From Myxococcota bacterium (GTDB taxonomy: Bacteria; Myxococcota_A; UBA9160; PR03), in contig JASJBO010000311.1 of the NCBI GenBank assembly GCA_030066475.1, positions 1 through 9,106 of the forward strand: a DNA stretch of 9,106 bases, given 5' to 3'. A program made the position numbers and the translations under genes. Positions 1-7,144 of this stretch are shown piece after piece. The notes below the pieces were generated by a model. That model saw only the letters and a list, made by a program, of their open reading frames with translations. It was not told where the DNA came from and made no database searches. Position 1 is the first letter of the stretch. Each line of letters opens with the position of its first letter.

Positions 1-60
1 GCGCAGGCGCCGCGCAGCGAGCGCGCGCCCGAGGCGCGCGCCCGGCAGGCCTTCGGGCAC
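1..60 (-). CDS. Possible 5' end of a divergent gene, cut by the left edge
   Basis: Reading leftwards on the minus strand, a GTG at 60-58 opens a frame with no stop through position 1 (20 codons: MPEGLPGARLGRALAARRLR). A good Shine-Dalgarno sequence, AGAGGA, is the complement of 66-71 and lies 5 nt before the GTG. That ribosome site is the main support. The peptide is too short to assign a family, and in DNA this GC-rich an open 60-nt frame means little by itself. Only 26 bp separate this start from the ATG of the rightward protease gene, so the two genes would share a very compact divergent control region. It may instead be noncoding. Confidence 0.35.
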   Translation of the reverse strand, partial: MPEGLPGARLGRALAARRLR

Positions 61-86
61 CGCTATCCTCTGCCGATGAGGGTGGC

Positions 87-2531
87 ATGGGGGTGAGCAG
101 GGCTTCCAGGGGAAGTTCGCGGCGACGCGCCGCGCTGAGCGTGGTCGCGCTCGCCGTTCTCGCGGGCGCACCCCGGCCCGGCGAGGCCCAGCCCGGACCC
201 CGCTTCCTCACCCCGCCGCGCGCGGGCGATCCCGTCGAGATCGCGGTCGACTACGTGCGCAGCGAGCCCGAGTCGATCCGCGCGCGGCGCGCCGACCTGG
301 ACGAGTTCCGGGTCGACGACCGCTCGCGCAGCCGCCGCAGCGGCGTGACCCACGTGCGCCTGCGCCAGCAGATCGGCGGCATCGACGTCTGGGACGGCGA
401 CCTGGCGGTCCACGTCACACGCGACGGCCGGGTGCTCGCCGTGCACGATCGCTTCGTCCCCCGCACGCGGCGCGCGGTGGCCGGCCCGGGTGCCCCGCTG
501 ATCCCGGCCGAGGCCGCGGTGCGCAACGCGGTGGCCGAGCTCGGGCTGCCGGAGCCGGCGCTCACGGCGCTCGAGCGACCGGGGGGACCCGCGCAGGAGG
601 TGGTGTTCGCCCGCGGCGCGCTCTCGCGCGAGCCGATCCGGGCGCGGCTGGTGTACGTGCGCGGCAGCTCGGCCGGCGTGCGCCTGGCCTGGAACTTCAC
701 CCTCTGGCGCGCCCAGACGGCCTGGGAGATCAACGTCGACGCCGTCGCCGGCGACATCCTGACCCGCGCCAGCCGCATCGAGAACGACGCCTACCGGGTC
801 TTCCCGTTCCCACTCAACAGCCCGGACGACGGCGGGCGCTCGCTCGAGGTGAACCCGGCCGACCCGACCGCCTCGCCCTTCGGCTGGCACGACACCAACG
901 GCTCGCCGGGCGCCGACCGCAACGACACGCGCGGCAACAACGTGCGGGCTCAGGAGGACACCAACGGCAACGACTCGGGCGGGTTCCGGCCCTCGGGCGG
1001 CGGCTCGCGCGTCTTCGACTTCCCGCTCGACCTCGCGCGGAACCCGGACGCGTACGAGGCCGCGTCGATCACGAACCTGTTCTACTGGAACAACCTGCTC
1101 CACGACCTGCACTACCACTACGGCTTCGACGAGGCCGCCGGCAACATGCAGCAGAACAACTACGGCAACGGCGGTCAGGACGGCGACCCGTTGATCGTCG
1201 ACGCGCTCGACGGATCCGGCTTCGACAACGCGCAGATCCTGGTCAAGCCCGACGGCCAGAGCCCGCGCATGGAGATGTTCCTGTGGCGCAACCCGTTCGC
1301 GGTGCTGCGCGTCGACGCGCCCGCCTCGGTGGCGGGCGACGTCGAGGCGCGCGGCGCCGCGTTCGGAGTGCTGCTCGACCCGGCCGGCCTCAGCGGGCCG
1401 GTCGTCCAGGCGCTCGACGCACCCGACCCGGATCCCGACGACCCCTTCCAGCTGCCGGGCTCCACCACGGACGGCTGCTCGCCGTTCACGAACGCGAGCC
1501 AGGTGGCCGGGAAGATCGCCCTGATCGACCGAGGCATCTGCCTGTTCGTCCAGAAGATCGCCAACGCCGAGGCCGCGGGCGCGATCGGCGTCGTCATCGT
1601 GAACCACACGCCCAACGAGCTGATCGTGATGGGCGGCGACCCCCTCCCGATCGGCATTCCCTCGCTGTTCATCCGGCTCGAGGACGGCAACCGGCTCAAG
1701 GCCGAGCTGGCCGCGGGACTGACCGTGACGCTGCGCAGCGACGGGGTGGGCGCCTGGGACAGCGCGTTCGACAACGGCACCGTCATCCACGAGTACGGCC
1801 ACGCCGTGAGCGCCCGCCTGACCGGCGGCCCCTCGGTCATTGCCTGTCTGGACCTGCTGCAGGCCGACGGCATGTCCGAGGGCTGGAGCGACTTCTGGGA
1901 GCTGGCGCTCACCTCGAAAGCCGACGACGAGCCCGAGGATCCGCGCACGCTCGCCAGCTACCTGCTCGGTCAGCCGCCGGGCGGCGTTGGGATCCGCAAC
2001 TACCCCTACAGCACCGACCTCGGGGTCAATCCACTGACCTACGCCGCCATCCGGGACGAGGGCCTGAACCGGCCGCACGGGGTCGGCGAGGTGTGGGCGG
2101 TCGCGCTCTGGGAGCTCTACTGGGACCTGGTCGCGAGCCACGGCTTCGATCCGGACTGGTTCGGCGGGAGCGGCGGCAACCAGATCGCGCTCCAGCTCGT
2201 GATGGACGCGCTCGCGCTCCAGCCCTGCAACCCGACCATGGTCGAGGGACGCGACGCCCTGCTCGCCGCCGACCTCGCCGGCTACGGCGGCGCGCACGAG
2301 TGCGCGATCTGGCGCGCCTTCGCGAAGCGCGGGATGGGCGTCGGCGCCGACGACGGCGGCAGCGCGAACAGCAACCAGGTCGCGGAGAGCTTCGACGAGC
2401 CGCTCGCCTGTCCCGAGCCCGGCGCCGGGGGTGCGACGGCCGCGGCGCTGCTTGCGCTGGCGGGCCTCAGGCGGGGCGCGGGGCGCGCTCGTGCACGAGC
2501 ACGCGAGGCTCACCTTCGAAGCGGATCTTGA
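87..2531 (+). CDS. Secreted M36 (fungalysin-type) zinc metallopeptidase with PA insertion and PEP-CTERM-like tail
   Basis: This 814-aa protein is an exported endopeptidase of the thermolysin-like M36 family. Residues 1-35 form a signal peptide: an Arg-rich start (RRR at 12-14), a hydrophobic stretch at 15-27, and likely cleavage near GEA/Q. An FTP propeptide motif lies around 85-125 (RLRQQIGGIDVWDGDLAVHV). The catalytic domain starts near 320. It is interrupted at about 405-555 by a PA domain with the usual Cys pair (C464, C485), which may help substrate access. The zinc site is intact: HEYGH with H568, E569 and H572, and the third ligand E598 in GMSEGWSDF. The C-terminus has PEP at 776-778, a short hydrophobic stretch and an Arg cluster from 795, resembling a PEP-CTERM sorting signal, but with about 15 further basic residues. 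The ATG at 87 is preceded by GAGGG 4 nt upstream; the ATG at 76 meets a stop after six codons. The 3' end overlaps the converging gene by 65 bp. Family and exported location are secure; the substrate is unknown. Confidence 0.93.
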   Translation: MGVSRASRGSSRRRAALSVVALAVLAGAPRPGEAQPGPRFLTPPRAGDPVEIAVDYVRSEPESIRARRADLDEFRVDDRSRSRRSGVTHVRLRQQIGGIDVWDGDLAVHVTRDGRVLAVHDRFVPRTRRAVAGPGAPLIPAEAAVRNAVAELGLPEPALTALERPGGPAQEVVFARGALSREPIRARLVYVRGSSAGVRLAWNFTLWRAQTAWEINVDAVAGDILTRASRIENDAYRVFPFPLNSPDDGGRSLEVNPADPTASPFGWHDTNGSPGADRNDTRGNNVRAQEDTNGNDSGGFRPSGGGSRVFDFPLDLARNPDAYEAASITNLFYWNNLLHDLHYHYGFDEAAGNMQQNNYGNGGQDGDPLIVDALDGSGFDNAQILVKPDGQSPRMEMFLWRNPFAVLRVDAPASVAGDVEARGAAFGVLLDPAGLSGPVVQALDAPDPDPDDPFQLPGSTTDGCSPFTNASQVAGKIALIDRGICLFVQKIANAEAAGAIGVVIVNHTPNELIVMGGDPLPIGIPSLFIRLEDGNRLKAELAAGLTVTLRSDGVGAWDSAFDNGTVIHEYGHAVSARLTGGPSVIACLDLLQADGMSEGWSDFWELALTSKADDEPEDPRTLASYLLGQPPGGVGIRNYPYSTDLGVNPLTYAAIRDEGLNRPHGVGEVWAVALWELYWDLVASHGFDPDWFGGSGGNQIALQLVMDALALQPCNPTMVEGRDALLAADLAGYGGAHECAIWRAFAKRGMGVGADDGGSANSNQVAESFDEPLACPEPGAGGATAAALLALAGLRRGAGRARARAREAHLRSGS

Positions 2532-3540
2532 TCTTCCCCGGGCCCACCACGCCCTGGACGACGCCCACGCCGAAGCGCGGGTGCTCGACCCGATCGCCCG
2601 CCGTATAGCTGTCGGTCATCGCGTACGAACGCACCGGGCGGCTCGGGTCGGCCTCGACGATCACCTCGGTCGGCTGGGGACGCGACTTGGGTCGCGGCCG
2701 CGGCTTCGGCTTGACGCGCCCGGCGAACTCGTCCCAGGCGGGCTGGAGGCGCGGCGGCTCGCCCAGCGCGGGCCAGCCGTCCTCGTCGTCGCTCCAGGCG
2801 GGCGCGGCGGGCAGCTCGAGTCCGGCGTAGACGACGCGCACGCCGAGCTGCTCCTCGATCTCGCGCTGCAGCCGCTCCATCTGGTTGATCCAGGCGGCGC
2901 CCTTCTGCGCCTCGCGCCGCCGCGACAGCTCCCAGTAGCGCGCGGTGCCGAGCAGCAGCAGCAGCGGCCGCTCGTCCGACGGCTCGCGCTGGAAGCGCTC
3001 GGCGACCTCGGCGGCCAGCGCCTCGCGGTTCGCCTCCACGACGGCGCAGCTCGCGAGCGTCTCGAGCAGCGACCGCAGCGGCGTGTCACCGGTGCCGACG
3101 CGCGCGCCGTCCGCGGCCACGTACTTGAGCGCCGTCACCACCAACCTGCCCGTGTCGGTCAGGCCGAGCAGGTCGACCTTGCCGATTCCGTGGTTGGGAT
3201 CCGACGGGTCGGCGCGGTCGGGCTGCGCCGACTGGAGCGGGATCTGGAAGTCGAGGAACGCGACGGCGGTCTCGTCGGGCAGCGCGATCGGGCCGTTCGC
3301 GTGGCACCAGCGCGACAGCGCCATCGCGAGCTGGTCGTCCTCGCGGCTGCCGCGGCGCGGCTTGGTGCGGTTGGCGAGGTAGCGCCGGCCGGCAGCGGAG
3401 CGTCGCGGTGCCTGAGCGAGCTCGACCTCGTAGTCCTTCGCGAGTGCCTCGCCCGAGAGCTCGGCCGCCGCCTGGCGGAAGCCCTTGGCCTGGCGGACCT
3501 CGCGGTCCTTCGAGCGCTCGATGAGCGGATGCAGACCCAC
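2467..3540 (-). CDS. Uncharacterised protein: degenerate PD-(D/E)XK-like core plus C-terminal SH3/CarD-like domain
   Basis: The protein has 357 aa. The open frame continues upstream, but the start is placed at GTG 3540-3538 because GGGGAGGA lies 4 nt before it; a longer version would run into the amidohydrolase gene. Residues 115-170 resemble a PD-(D/E)XK nuclease core: KVDLLGL with D123, then GRLVVTALKY, where the family normally has ExK. The Glu position is Ala137 and Lys139 remains. A GDTPLRSLLETLA helix region follows. Residues 277-290 are a Pro/Lys/Arg-rich linker. Residues 312-350 (GDRVEHPRFGVGVV, then KIKIRF) look like the small SH3/Tudor fold at the C-terminus of UvrD/PcrA helicases and in CarD-type proteins, which contacts RNA polymerase or nucleic acid. 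A DNA- or polymerase-associated role is inferred; nuclease activity is doubtful without the Glu. It lies 55 bp after the amidohydrolase gene on the same strand and probably shares its transcript. Confidence 0.82.
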   Translation of the reverse strand: MGLHPLIERSKDREVRQAKGFRQAAAELSGEALAKDYEVELAQAPRRSAAGRRYLANRTKPRRGSREDDQLAMALSRWCHANGPIALPDETAVAFLDFQIPLQSAQPDRADPSDPNHGIGKVDLLGLTDTGRLVVTALKYVAADGARVGTGDTPLRSLLETLASCAVVEANREALAAEVAERFQREPSDERPLLLLLGTARYWELSRRREAQKGAAWINQMERLQREIEEQLGVRVVYAGLELPAAPAWSDDEDGWPALGEPPRLQPAWDEFAGRVKPKPRPRPKSRPQPTEVIVEADPSRPVRSYAMTDSYTAGDRVEHPRFGVGVVQGVVGPGKIKIRFEGEPRVLVHERAPRPA

Positions 3541-3544
3541 GCGT

Positions 3545-3552
3545 TCCTCCCC
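3545..3552 (-). promoter_or_regulatory. Strong ribosome binding site that sets the start of the 357-aa protein
   Basis: The minus strand reads GGGGAGGA here, 4 nt before GTG at 3540-3538. It is among the best Shine-Dalgarno matches in the window. It lies in the short gap after the amidohydrolase stop codon (complement of 3596-3598). This argues for a GTG start rather than the far longer open frame, which would begin inside the upstream gene. Confidence 0.7.
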
Positions 3553-3595
3553 GAAATGCGAATCAGCGGATAGACGTTGCAGGATGGGCGGGGGA

Positions 3596-5014
3596 TCAGC
3601 AACTCGGGCCGTCACGCGGCGGGCCCAGCGCGCTCCAGGAGAGCTCCCCGCCGATCCAGGTCGCGGCGACGGCACGGCTCTCGAGGTCGCGCCGCGCGGC
3701 CTGCCAGGGGCGGTCGAGCAGGCAGAGATCGGCCGGCGCTCCGACTCCCAGGCTGCGGGGGGCTCCCCCCGGCGCCTCGGGAGCGCCGGTGAAGAGCGCC
3801 AGCGCCTGCTCCGGCGCCAGCGCCTCCTGGTCCCCGAGCACGGCACCCGCCGCCGTGCGCCGCTCCCGGGCGGCGCGCATCGCGCGCCAGGGATCGGGAT
3901 CGCCGAAGGGTGCGTCGGTGCCGGCTGCGAGCGGCACGCCTGCCTCGAGCCAGGCCCGGCAGCGATACAGCCAGGGCCGGTCGATCGGCTCCACCTCCCG
4001 ACGGTAGGCATCGCCGCGCTCCTCGATGAAGTGGGGCTGGGTCACGACCGTGAGCGGAAGCGCTGCCACCTGCGCGACCGCCTCCGGCGGCGCCACCGAA
4101 GCGTGTTCCAGCCGGTCGCCCGGCCGGGCGCCCGCACTCGCAAAGGCCGCGAGCGTCAGCAGCAGCTCCACGCGGGTCGTGCAGTGCACCGCCACGGGCC
4201 GCCCCTCGCCGTGCGCCGCGCGGATCCAGCCCTCCAGCTCCGCGAGCGCCGGCAGCTCGGCCTCGCGCAGCCAGATCTTGCGTGCCCCACGCGCGGCCCG
4301 TCCCGACGCGGGGTGCGGCAGGCGCTCGCCTCCCATCACGACGAGCCGCTGGGGCAGCTCCCCGGCGCGCAGCGCCGCGACGAACGCCTCGAGCTCGGCC
4401 GCGCCGTTGTGCGGCGTCGCGTCGGTCACCCCGGTCACGCCGAAGCGCGCCAGGGCGCGTCCCACCGCCGCCAGCGACGGGGTCGCCGTGGCTCCCAGGC
4501 GGCGACGCAGCCAGGCGTCGAGTCCGAACACGCGGCCGCTGGCCCGCCCCGCCGCGTCGCGCTCGACGCCCGCGGGCGTCGGCGCCGCGTCGAGCCCGAG
4601 GCTCTCGACCGCCGGCGAGCTGAGCATCCAGAGCGCCCCGCTCCGATGCTGCACCCGCACGCGCCGCCCCGGGGCGAGCCGATCGAGCGCATCGCGATCC
4701 AGGCGCCCGGCGACGGACTCGTGGTAGCCCACGCCCCGGATCCACTCCCCGTCGCCCGCTTCCGCCAGGGCGCGCGCGAGGCCGGCGAGGTCGCGCACCT
4801 CGGGCGGTCCGCAGCGCACCGAGCCCTGCGCCGCCGCCCACGCGAACAGGTGCAGGTGGTGATCGTGGAGGCCTGGCAGCAGCGCGCCCCCGGCCGCGTC
4901 CCAGACCCGCTCCTCGGGCCGCGGCTCGAGCACCGGAGCGCGGGCGGCGATGCGTCCGGCGGCGATCCGCAGATCGACGCACTGGCCGCCGACCTCGGCG
5001 CGGCGGATCAGCAC
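3596..5014 (-). CDS. Amidohydrolase family 3 (YtcJ-like) metal-dependent hydrolase
   Basis: This 472-aa protein is a TIM-barrel metal-dependent hydrolase of the amidohydrolase superfamily, YtcJ/amidohydrolase-3 type, probably cytoplasmic since no signal peptide is visible. The metal site appears complete. D51, H53 and H55 lie in the PGLHDHHLHL strand. K246 (ARKIWL) is a candidate carboxylated lysine. H277 is in VAVHCTT, H304 in RLEHAS, and D367 in AGTDAPFGDPDPW. The N-terminal beta-sandwich is short (about 1-45), and the C-terminal sandwich part (GVGAPADLCLLD, about 423-434) is present. Relatives hydrolyse amide or ring C-N bonds of varied compounds, so no substrate can be named. The start is GTG at 5014-5012, preceded by a G-rich tract; the next in-frame ATG upstream lies inside the divergent SDR gene. 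It is divergent from that gene with 57 bp between starts and is followed 55 bp downstream by the 357-aa gene, probably in one operon. Confidence 0.9.
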   Translation of the reverse strand: MLIRRAEVGGQCVDLRIAAGRIAARAPVLEPRPEERVWDAAGGALLPGLHDHHLHLFAWAAAQGSVRCGPPEVRDLAGLARALAEAGDGEWIRGVGYHESVAGRLDRDALDRLAPGRRVRVQHRSGALWMLSSPAVESLGLDAAPTPAGVERDAAGRASGRVFGLDAWLRRRLGATATPSLAAVGRALARFGVTGVTDATPHNGAAELEAFVAALRAGELPQRLVVMGGERLPHPASGRAARGARKIWLREAELPALAELEGWIRAAHGEGRPVAVHCTTRVELLLTLAAFASAGARPGDRLEHASVAPPEAVAQVAALPLTVVTQPHFIEERGDAYRREVEPIDRPWLYRCRAWLEAGVPLAAGTDAPFGDPDPWRAMRAARERRTAAGAVLGDQEALAPEQALALFTGAPEAPGGAPRSLGVGAPADLCLLDRPWQAARRDLESRAVAATWIGGELSWSALGPPRDGPSC

Positions 5015-5071
5015 GGCGCCCCCCCGGAGCCGAGCCCGGAGGCTACTCTCGCGCCGGGAGGCGACGGCGCG
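5015..5071. promoter_or_regulatory. Divergent intergenic control region (amidohydrolase / SDR)
   Basis: These 57 bp separate the starts of two divergent genes, so promoter elements for both should lie here or reach into the coding ends. For the rightward gene, GGGAGG at 5056-5061 is a Shine-Dalgarno candidate 10 nt before its ATG. For the leftward gene there is only a run of seven C (5019-5025), read as G on the minus strand. I see no convincing -35/-10 pair or operator palindrome. The call rests on gene arrangement. Confidence 0.4.
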
Positions 5072-6100
5072 ATGCGCGTGCTGGTGACGGGGGCAACGGG
5101 GTTCATCGGATCCCATACGACGCGCGCCCTGCTGGCGGGCGGCCACGCGGTGCGGATCCTGGCGCGGAACCCGGCCAAGGTCGAGGCGGTCTTCGGCCCG
5201 GCGCGCGCCGGTCTCGACGACGTCGTGCCGGGCGACGTGACCGACGAGGCGTGCGTCGCGAAGGCGCTCGAGGGCTGCGACGCCGTGGTGCACACGGCCG
5301 CGCTGGTGGCGATGGAGGCGAGCCGCGCGAGCGAGATCGACGCCACCAACCTGCGCGGGGTGCAGCTCGTCGTCGGCGGGGCGCACCGCCGGGGCGTGCC
5401 CGCCATCGTCTACGTGTCGAGCGCGAGCGCGCTGTTCCACGGCGGCGACCGGCCGATTCGTCCCGACGACGCGGTCGCGGCCGCAGTCGACGCGTACGGC
5501 CGCTCGAAGGCCGACGCCGAGGCGTACGTGCGCCGGCTCCAGGACGCCGGCGCGCCGATTCTCACCACCTATCCCACCGGCGTGGTGGGACCCGACGACC
5601 CGGGCCTGTCCGAGGCCAACCACGCGGTGCGCACCTTCATCGGGACCTGCGTGATCCTGACCTCGTCGGGCTTCCAGTTCGTGGACGTGCGCGACCTGGC
5701 CGAGGTGCACCGGCGCCTGATCGAGGGCGACCACGGCGCCGGCCGCTACGGGGCCGGCGGGCCGTTCCTGCCCTGGGCCGAGCTGGCGGACCTGCTCGAC
5801 CGCCTCACCGGCCGACCGGTGCGCCGCGTGCCGGTGCCGGGCCGCCTGCTCCGGGCCCTGGGCCGGGTCGGCGACCTGGCCAAGCGGGTGCAGTCGTTCG
5901 ACTTCCCGCTGACGGGCGAAGGCATGCAGTACGCCAGCCTCTGGCCCGGCGTCGACAGCTCGCGCACCGAGCAGGAGCTCGAGTTCCGCTTCCGCGGCGC
6001 GGAGGAGACCCTGCGCGACGCGCTGCGCTGGATGGCGCACGCCGGTCACCTCGACCCGGCGCGCCTGCCCGCGTTGCTCGATGCGGGTGCATGTTCCTAG
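5072..6100 (+). CDS. Extended SDR: NAD-dependent epimerase/dehydratase family protein
   Basis: This 342-aa protein is a cytosolic NAD(P)-dependent oxidoreductase of the extended short-chain dehydrogenase class. The Rossmann glycine motif GATGFIG lies at 7-13 right after the first strand. D55 (PGDVTD) marks the adenine-contact strand region. Residues 73-78 (VVHTAA) correspond to the NAG-like motif. The catalytic set is complete: S116/S117 (YVSSAS), Y142 and K146 (YGRSK). The C-terminal part (about 165-330) is the variable substrate domain, including the FQFVDVRDLAEVH segment typical of the family. The ATG at 5072 starts exactly at the Rossmann strand; the frame is open further upstream, but that lies in the divergent amidohydrolase gene. 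Members act on nucleotide sugars, sterols (3-beta-hydroxysteroid dehydrogenase type) or flavonoids; I cannot choose, though nearby genes make a lipid or sterol substrate plausible. The last Ser codon and the stop TAG fall in the first 42-bp repeat copy, so the original C-terminus may have been altered. Confidence 0.92.
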   Translation: MRVLVTGATGFIGSHTTRALLAGGHAVRILARNPAKVEAVFGPARAGLDDVVPGDVTDEACVAKALEGCDAVVHTAALVAMEASRASEIDATNLRGVQLVVGGAHRRGVPAIVYVSSASALFHGGDRPIRPDDAVAAAVDAYGRSKADAEAYVRRLQDAGAPILTTYPTGVVGPDDPGLSEANHAVRTFIGTCVILTSSGFQFVDVRDLAEVHRRLIEGDHGAGRYGAGGPFLPWAELADLLDRLTGRPVRRVPVPGRLLRALGRVGDLAKRVQSFDFPLTGEGMQYASLWPGVDSSRTEQELEFRFRGAEETLRDALRWMAHAGHLDPARLPALLDAGACS

Positions 6101-6179
6101 CTGGTGGACTTCGTTCGGCTTCGCCTCACTGCGCGCGCCTAGCTGATGGACTTCGCTCGCCTACGGCTCGCTGCGCGCG
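6096..6179. repeat. Two imperfect 42-bp tandem repeats at a convergent gene junction
   Basis: Copy 1 is 6096-6137 and copy 2 is 6138-6179. By eye they match at 36 of 42 positions, with no gap. Both begin CCTAGCTG, carry TGGACTTCG at 10-18 of the unit, and end CTGCGCGCG. Differences are at unit positions 9, 19, 23, 26, 29 and 33. A further CCTAGCTGG lies at 6223-6231, 85 bp after the start of copy 2, roughly two unit lengths. Copy 1 contributes the last Ser codon and the TAG stop of the SDR gene; the CTA inside the third motif gives the stop of the converging sulfotransferase gene. They may be intergenic repeats of a type scattered through this genome, which cannot be tested here. Confidence 0.75.
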
Positions 6180-6191
6180 CCCTCCGGGCGC
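6177..6191. other. Short GC hairpin between convergent genes
   Basis: GCGCCC (6177-6182) and GGGCGC (6186-6191) form a perfect 6-bp stem with a TCC loop, just after repeat copy 2 and between two converging stop codons. The palindrome CTTGCAAG follows at 6191-6198. There is no T-tract on either strand, so this is not a standard intrinsic terminator. It could slow polymerase or protect 3' ends, or be chance in GC-rich DNA. The rest of the gap to 6223 shows nothing recognisable. Confidence 0.35.
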
Positions 6192-6223
6192 TTGCAAGGG
6201 GCTTCTGGGCGGACGCCTAGTAC

Positions 6224-7144
6224 CTAGCTGGCGCCGCCCTGCTCGAGCCAGGCGCGGCAGTCGGGTGTCAGCGCGCGCTCGCAGGCCGCGTCGTAGAGCG
6301 TCAGCTCGGCGTCGCTCAGGATCTCGCGCCAGCGACCGTTCGTGCCGCGGTGCAGAAAGGTGTCGGCACCGCCCTTCCAGTGGGCGCCGCCGCCCGGCGC
6401 GTAGCGCTCTCCCTGCCGCTTCATCGCGTCGAAGCCGACCGCCTCCACGATGTCCGACCAGGCTTCGGGCGGCACGTCGATTCCGAGGAACGCGGCGATG
6501 CGCCGCACCTCGCGCTCGGTGTCCGCGAGCAGGTCGGCGAAGTGGAGCAGCAGGATGTTGGGCTGCGCGCGGTGAATCCACCAGCTCTGCACGTTGTAGA
6601 GGTGCGACCAGTAGGGCCAGCCGTCGCTCTCCCATTCGAACCACCCGCGCGTGATCCAATCGCGCCAGAACGCGTGGATGTCGTCCGGCGCCGGCGGGAG
6701 CTCGTCGCCGACCCGACCGCCGACGCGGTTGTAGCGCCAAAGCGCCTCGGCGGTGAGGTTCGCGTAGTGGTTCCAGAGCGAGACGAACACGTCGCGCGCG
6801 TCGCGCGCGACGTACAGGTACTTCAGGCGCGGCTCCCAGGGCAGCCCGTCGAGCGGCAGGTGGGTCTTGATGAAGCGCCGATGCGCCTGCGCGTCGAGCA
6901 GGCCGAGCACGTGCTCGAGCGGCGCGACGCGCATGTCGAGCCAGGGCGAGAGCTCGCCCAGGGGCGCGGGGAGCTCGCCGCCGCCGAACACCAGATGCGC
7001 GACGATCGCCTGCGTCCAGGTGGTGCCGGCCTTGTAGGAGCTGCCGATCACGACGTCGTCCGGGCGCGAGCGGAAGTAGTCCCAGCGCCGGCTGTCCATG
7101 TGGTGGTTCTGGTAGCGACGGGTGCGCACGGGCGGCGCGGGCAT
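6224..7144 (-). CDS. PAPS-dependent sulfotransferase
   Basis: This 306-aa protein is a soluble sulfotransferase that should transfer sulfate from PAPS to a hydroxyl or amine acceptor. The cosubstrate motifs of the cytosolic SULT family are all visible. The 5'-phosphosulfate loop SSYKAGTTW is at 35-43 (K38). KTHLP at 93-97 holds the likely catalytic base H95. The 3'-phosphate site VARDARDVFVS is at 112-122 (R114 and S122). A C-terminal loop (WKGG at 256-259, HRGTNGRWR at 265-273) matches the family RKGxxGDWK motif only loosely. Length is close to the usual 280-310 aa. The ATG at 7144-7142 has AGGGGA 8 nt upstream; a second Met, M16, lies before the first domain strand and is a possible alternative. 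Acceptors for such bacterial enzymes include sterols, lipids and small alcohols; nothing here identifies one. It converges on the SDR gene and is divergent from the thiolase operon. Confidence 0.92.
   Translation of the reverse strand: MPAPPVRTRRYQNHHMDSRRWDYFRSRPDDVVIGSSYKAGTTWTQAIVAHLVFGGGELPAPLGELSPWLDMRVAPLEHVLGLLDAQAHRRFIKTHLPLDGLPWEPRLKYLYVARDARDVFVSLWNHYANLTAEALWRYNRVGGRVGDELPPAPDDIHAFWRDWITRGWFEWESDGWPYWSHLYNVQSWWIHRAQPNILLLHFADLLADTEREVRRIAAFLGIDVPPEAWSDIVEAVGFDAMKRQGERYAPGGGAHWKGGADTFLHRGTNGRWREILSDAELTLYDAACERALTPDCRAWLEQGGAS

Noticed and set aside
63..2513. An 816-aa open frame on the minus strand across the protease gene
   Set aside because: It is a shadow of the protease in GC-rich DNA: low-complexity Arg/Ala/Val/Gly composition, no motifs, and the plus frame has a complete catalytic site.
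2954..2968. Run of AGC/GCA triplets resembling a microsatellite
   Set aside because: It encodes consecutive Leu codons (LLLLL) within a beta strand of the 357-aa protein and is normal coding sequence.
3485..5071. Upstream extension of the SDR frame (871 aa in total)
   Set aside because: It runs antisense through the amidohydrolase gene, shows no domain, and the Rossmann motif starts exactly at the ATG at 5072.
6177..6198. Hairpin plus palindrome as a bidirectional intrinsic terminator
   Set aside because: The stem is only 6 bp and there is no T-tract on either strand; kept only as a low-confidence structure.
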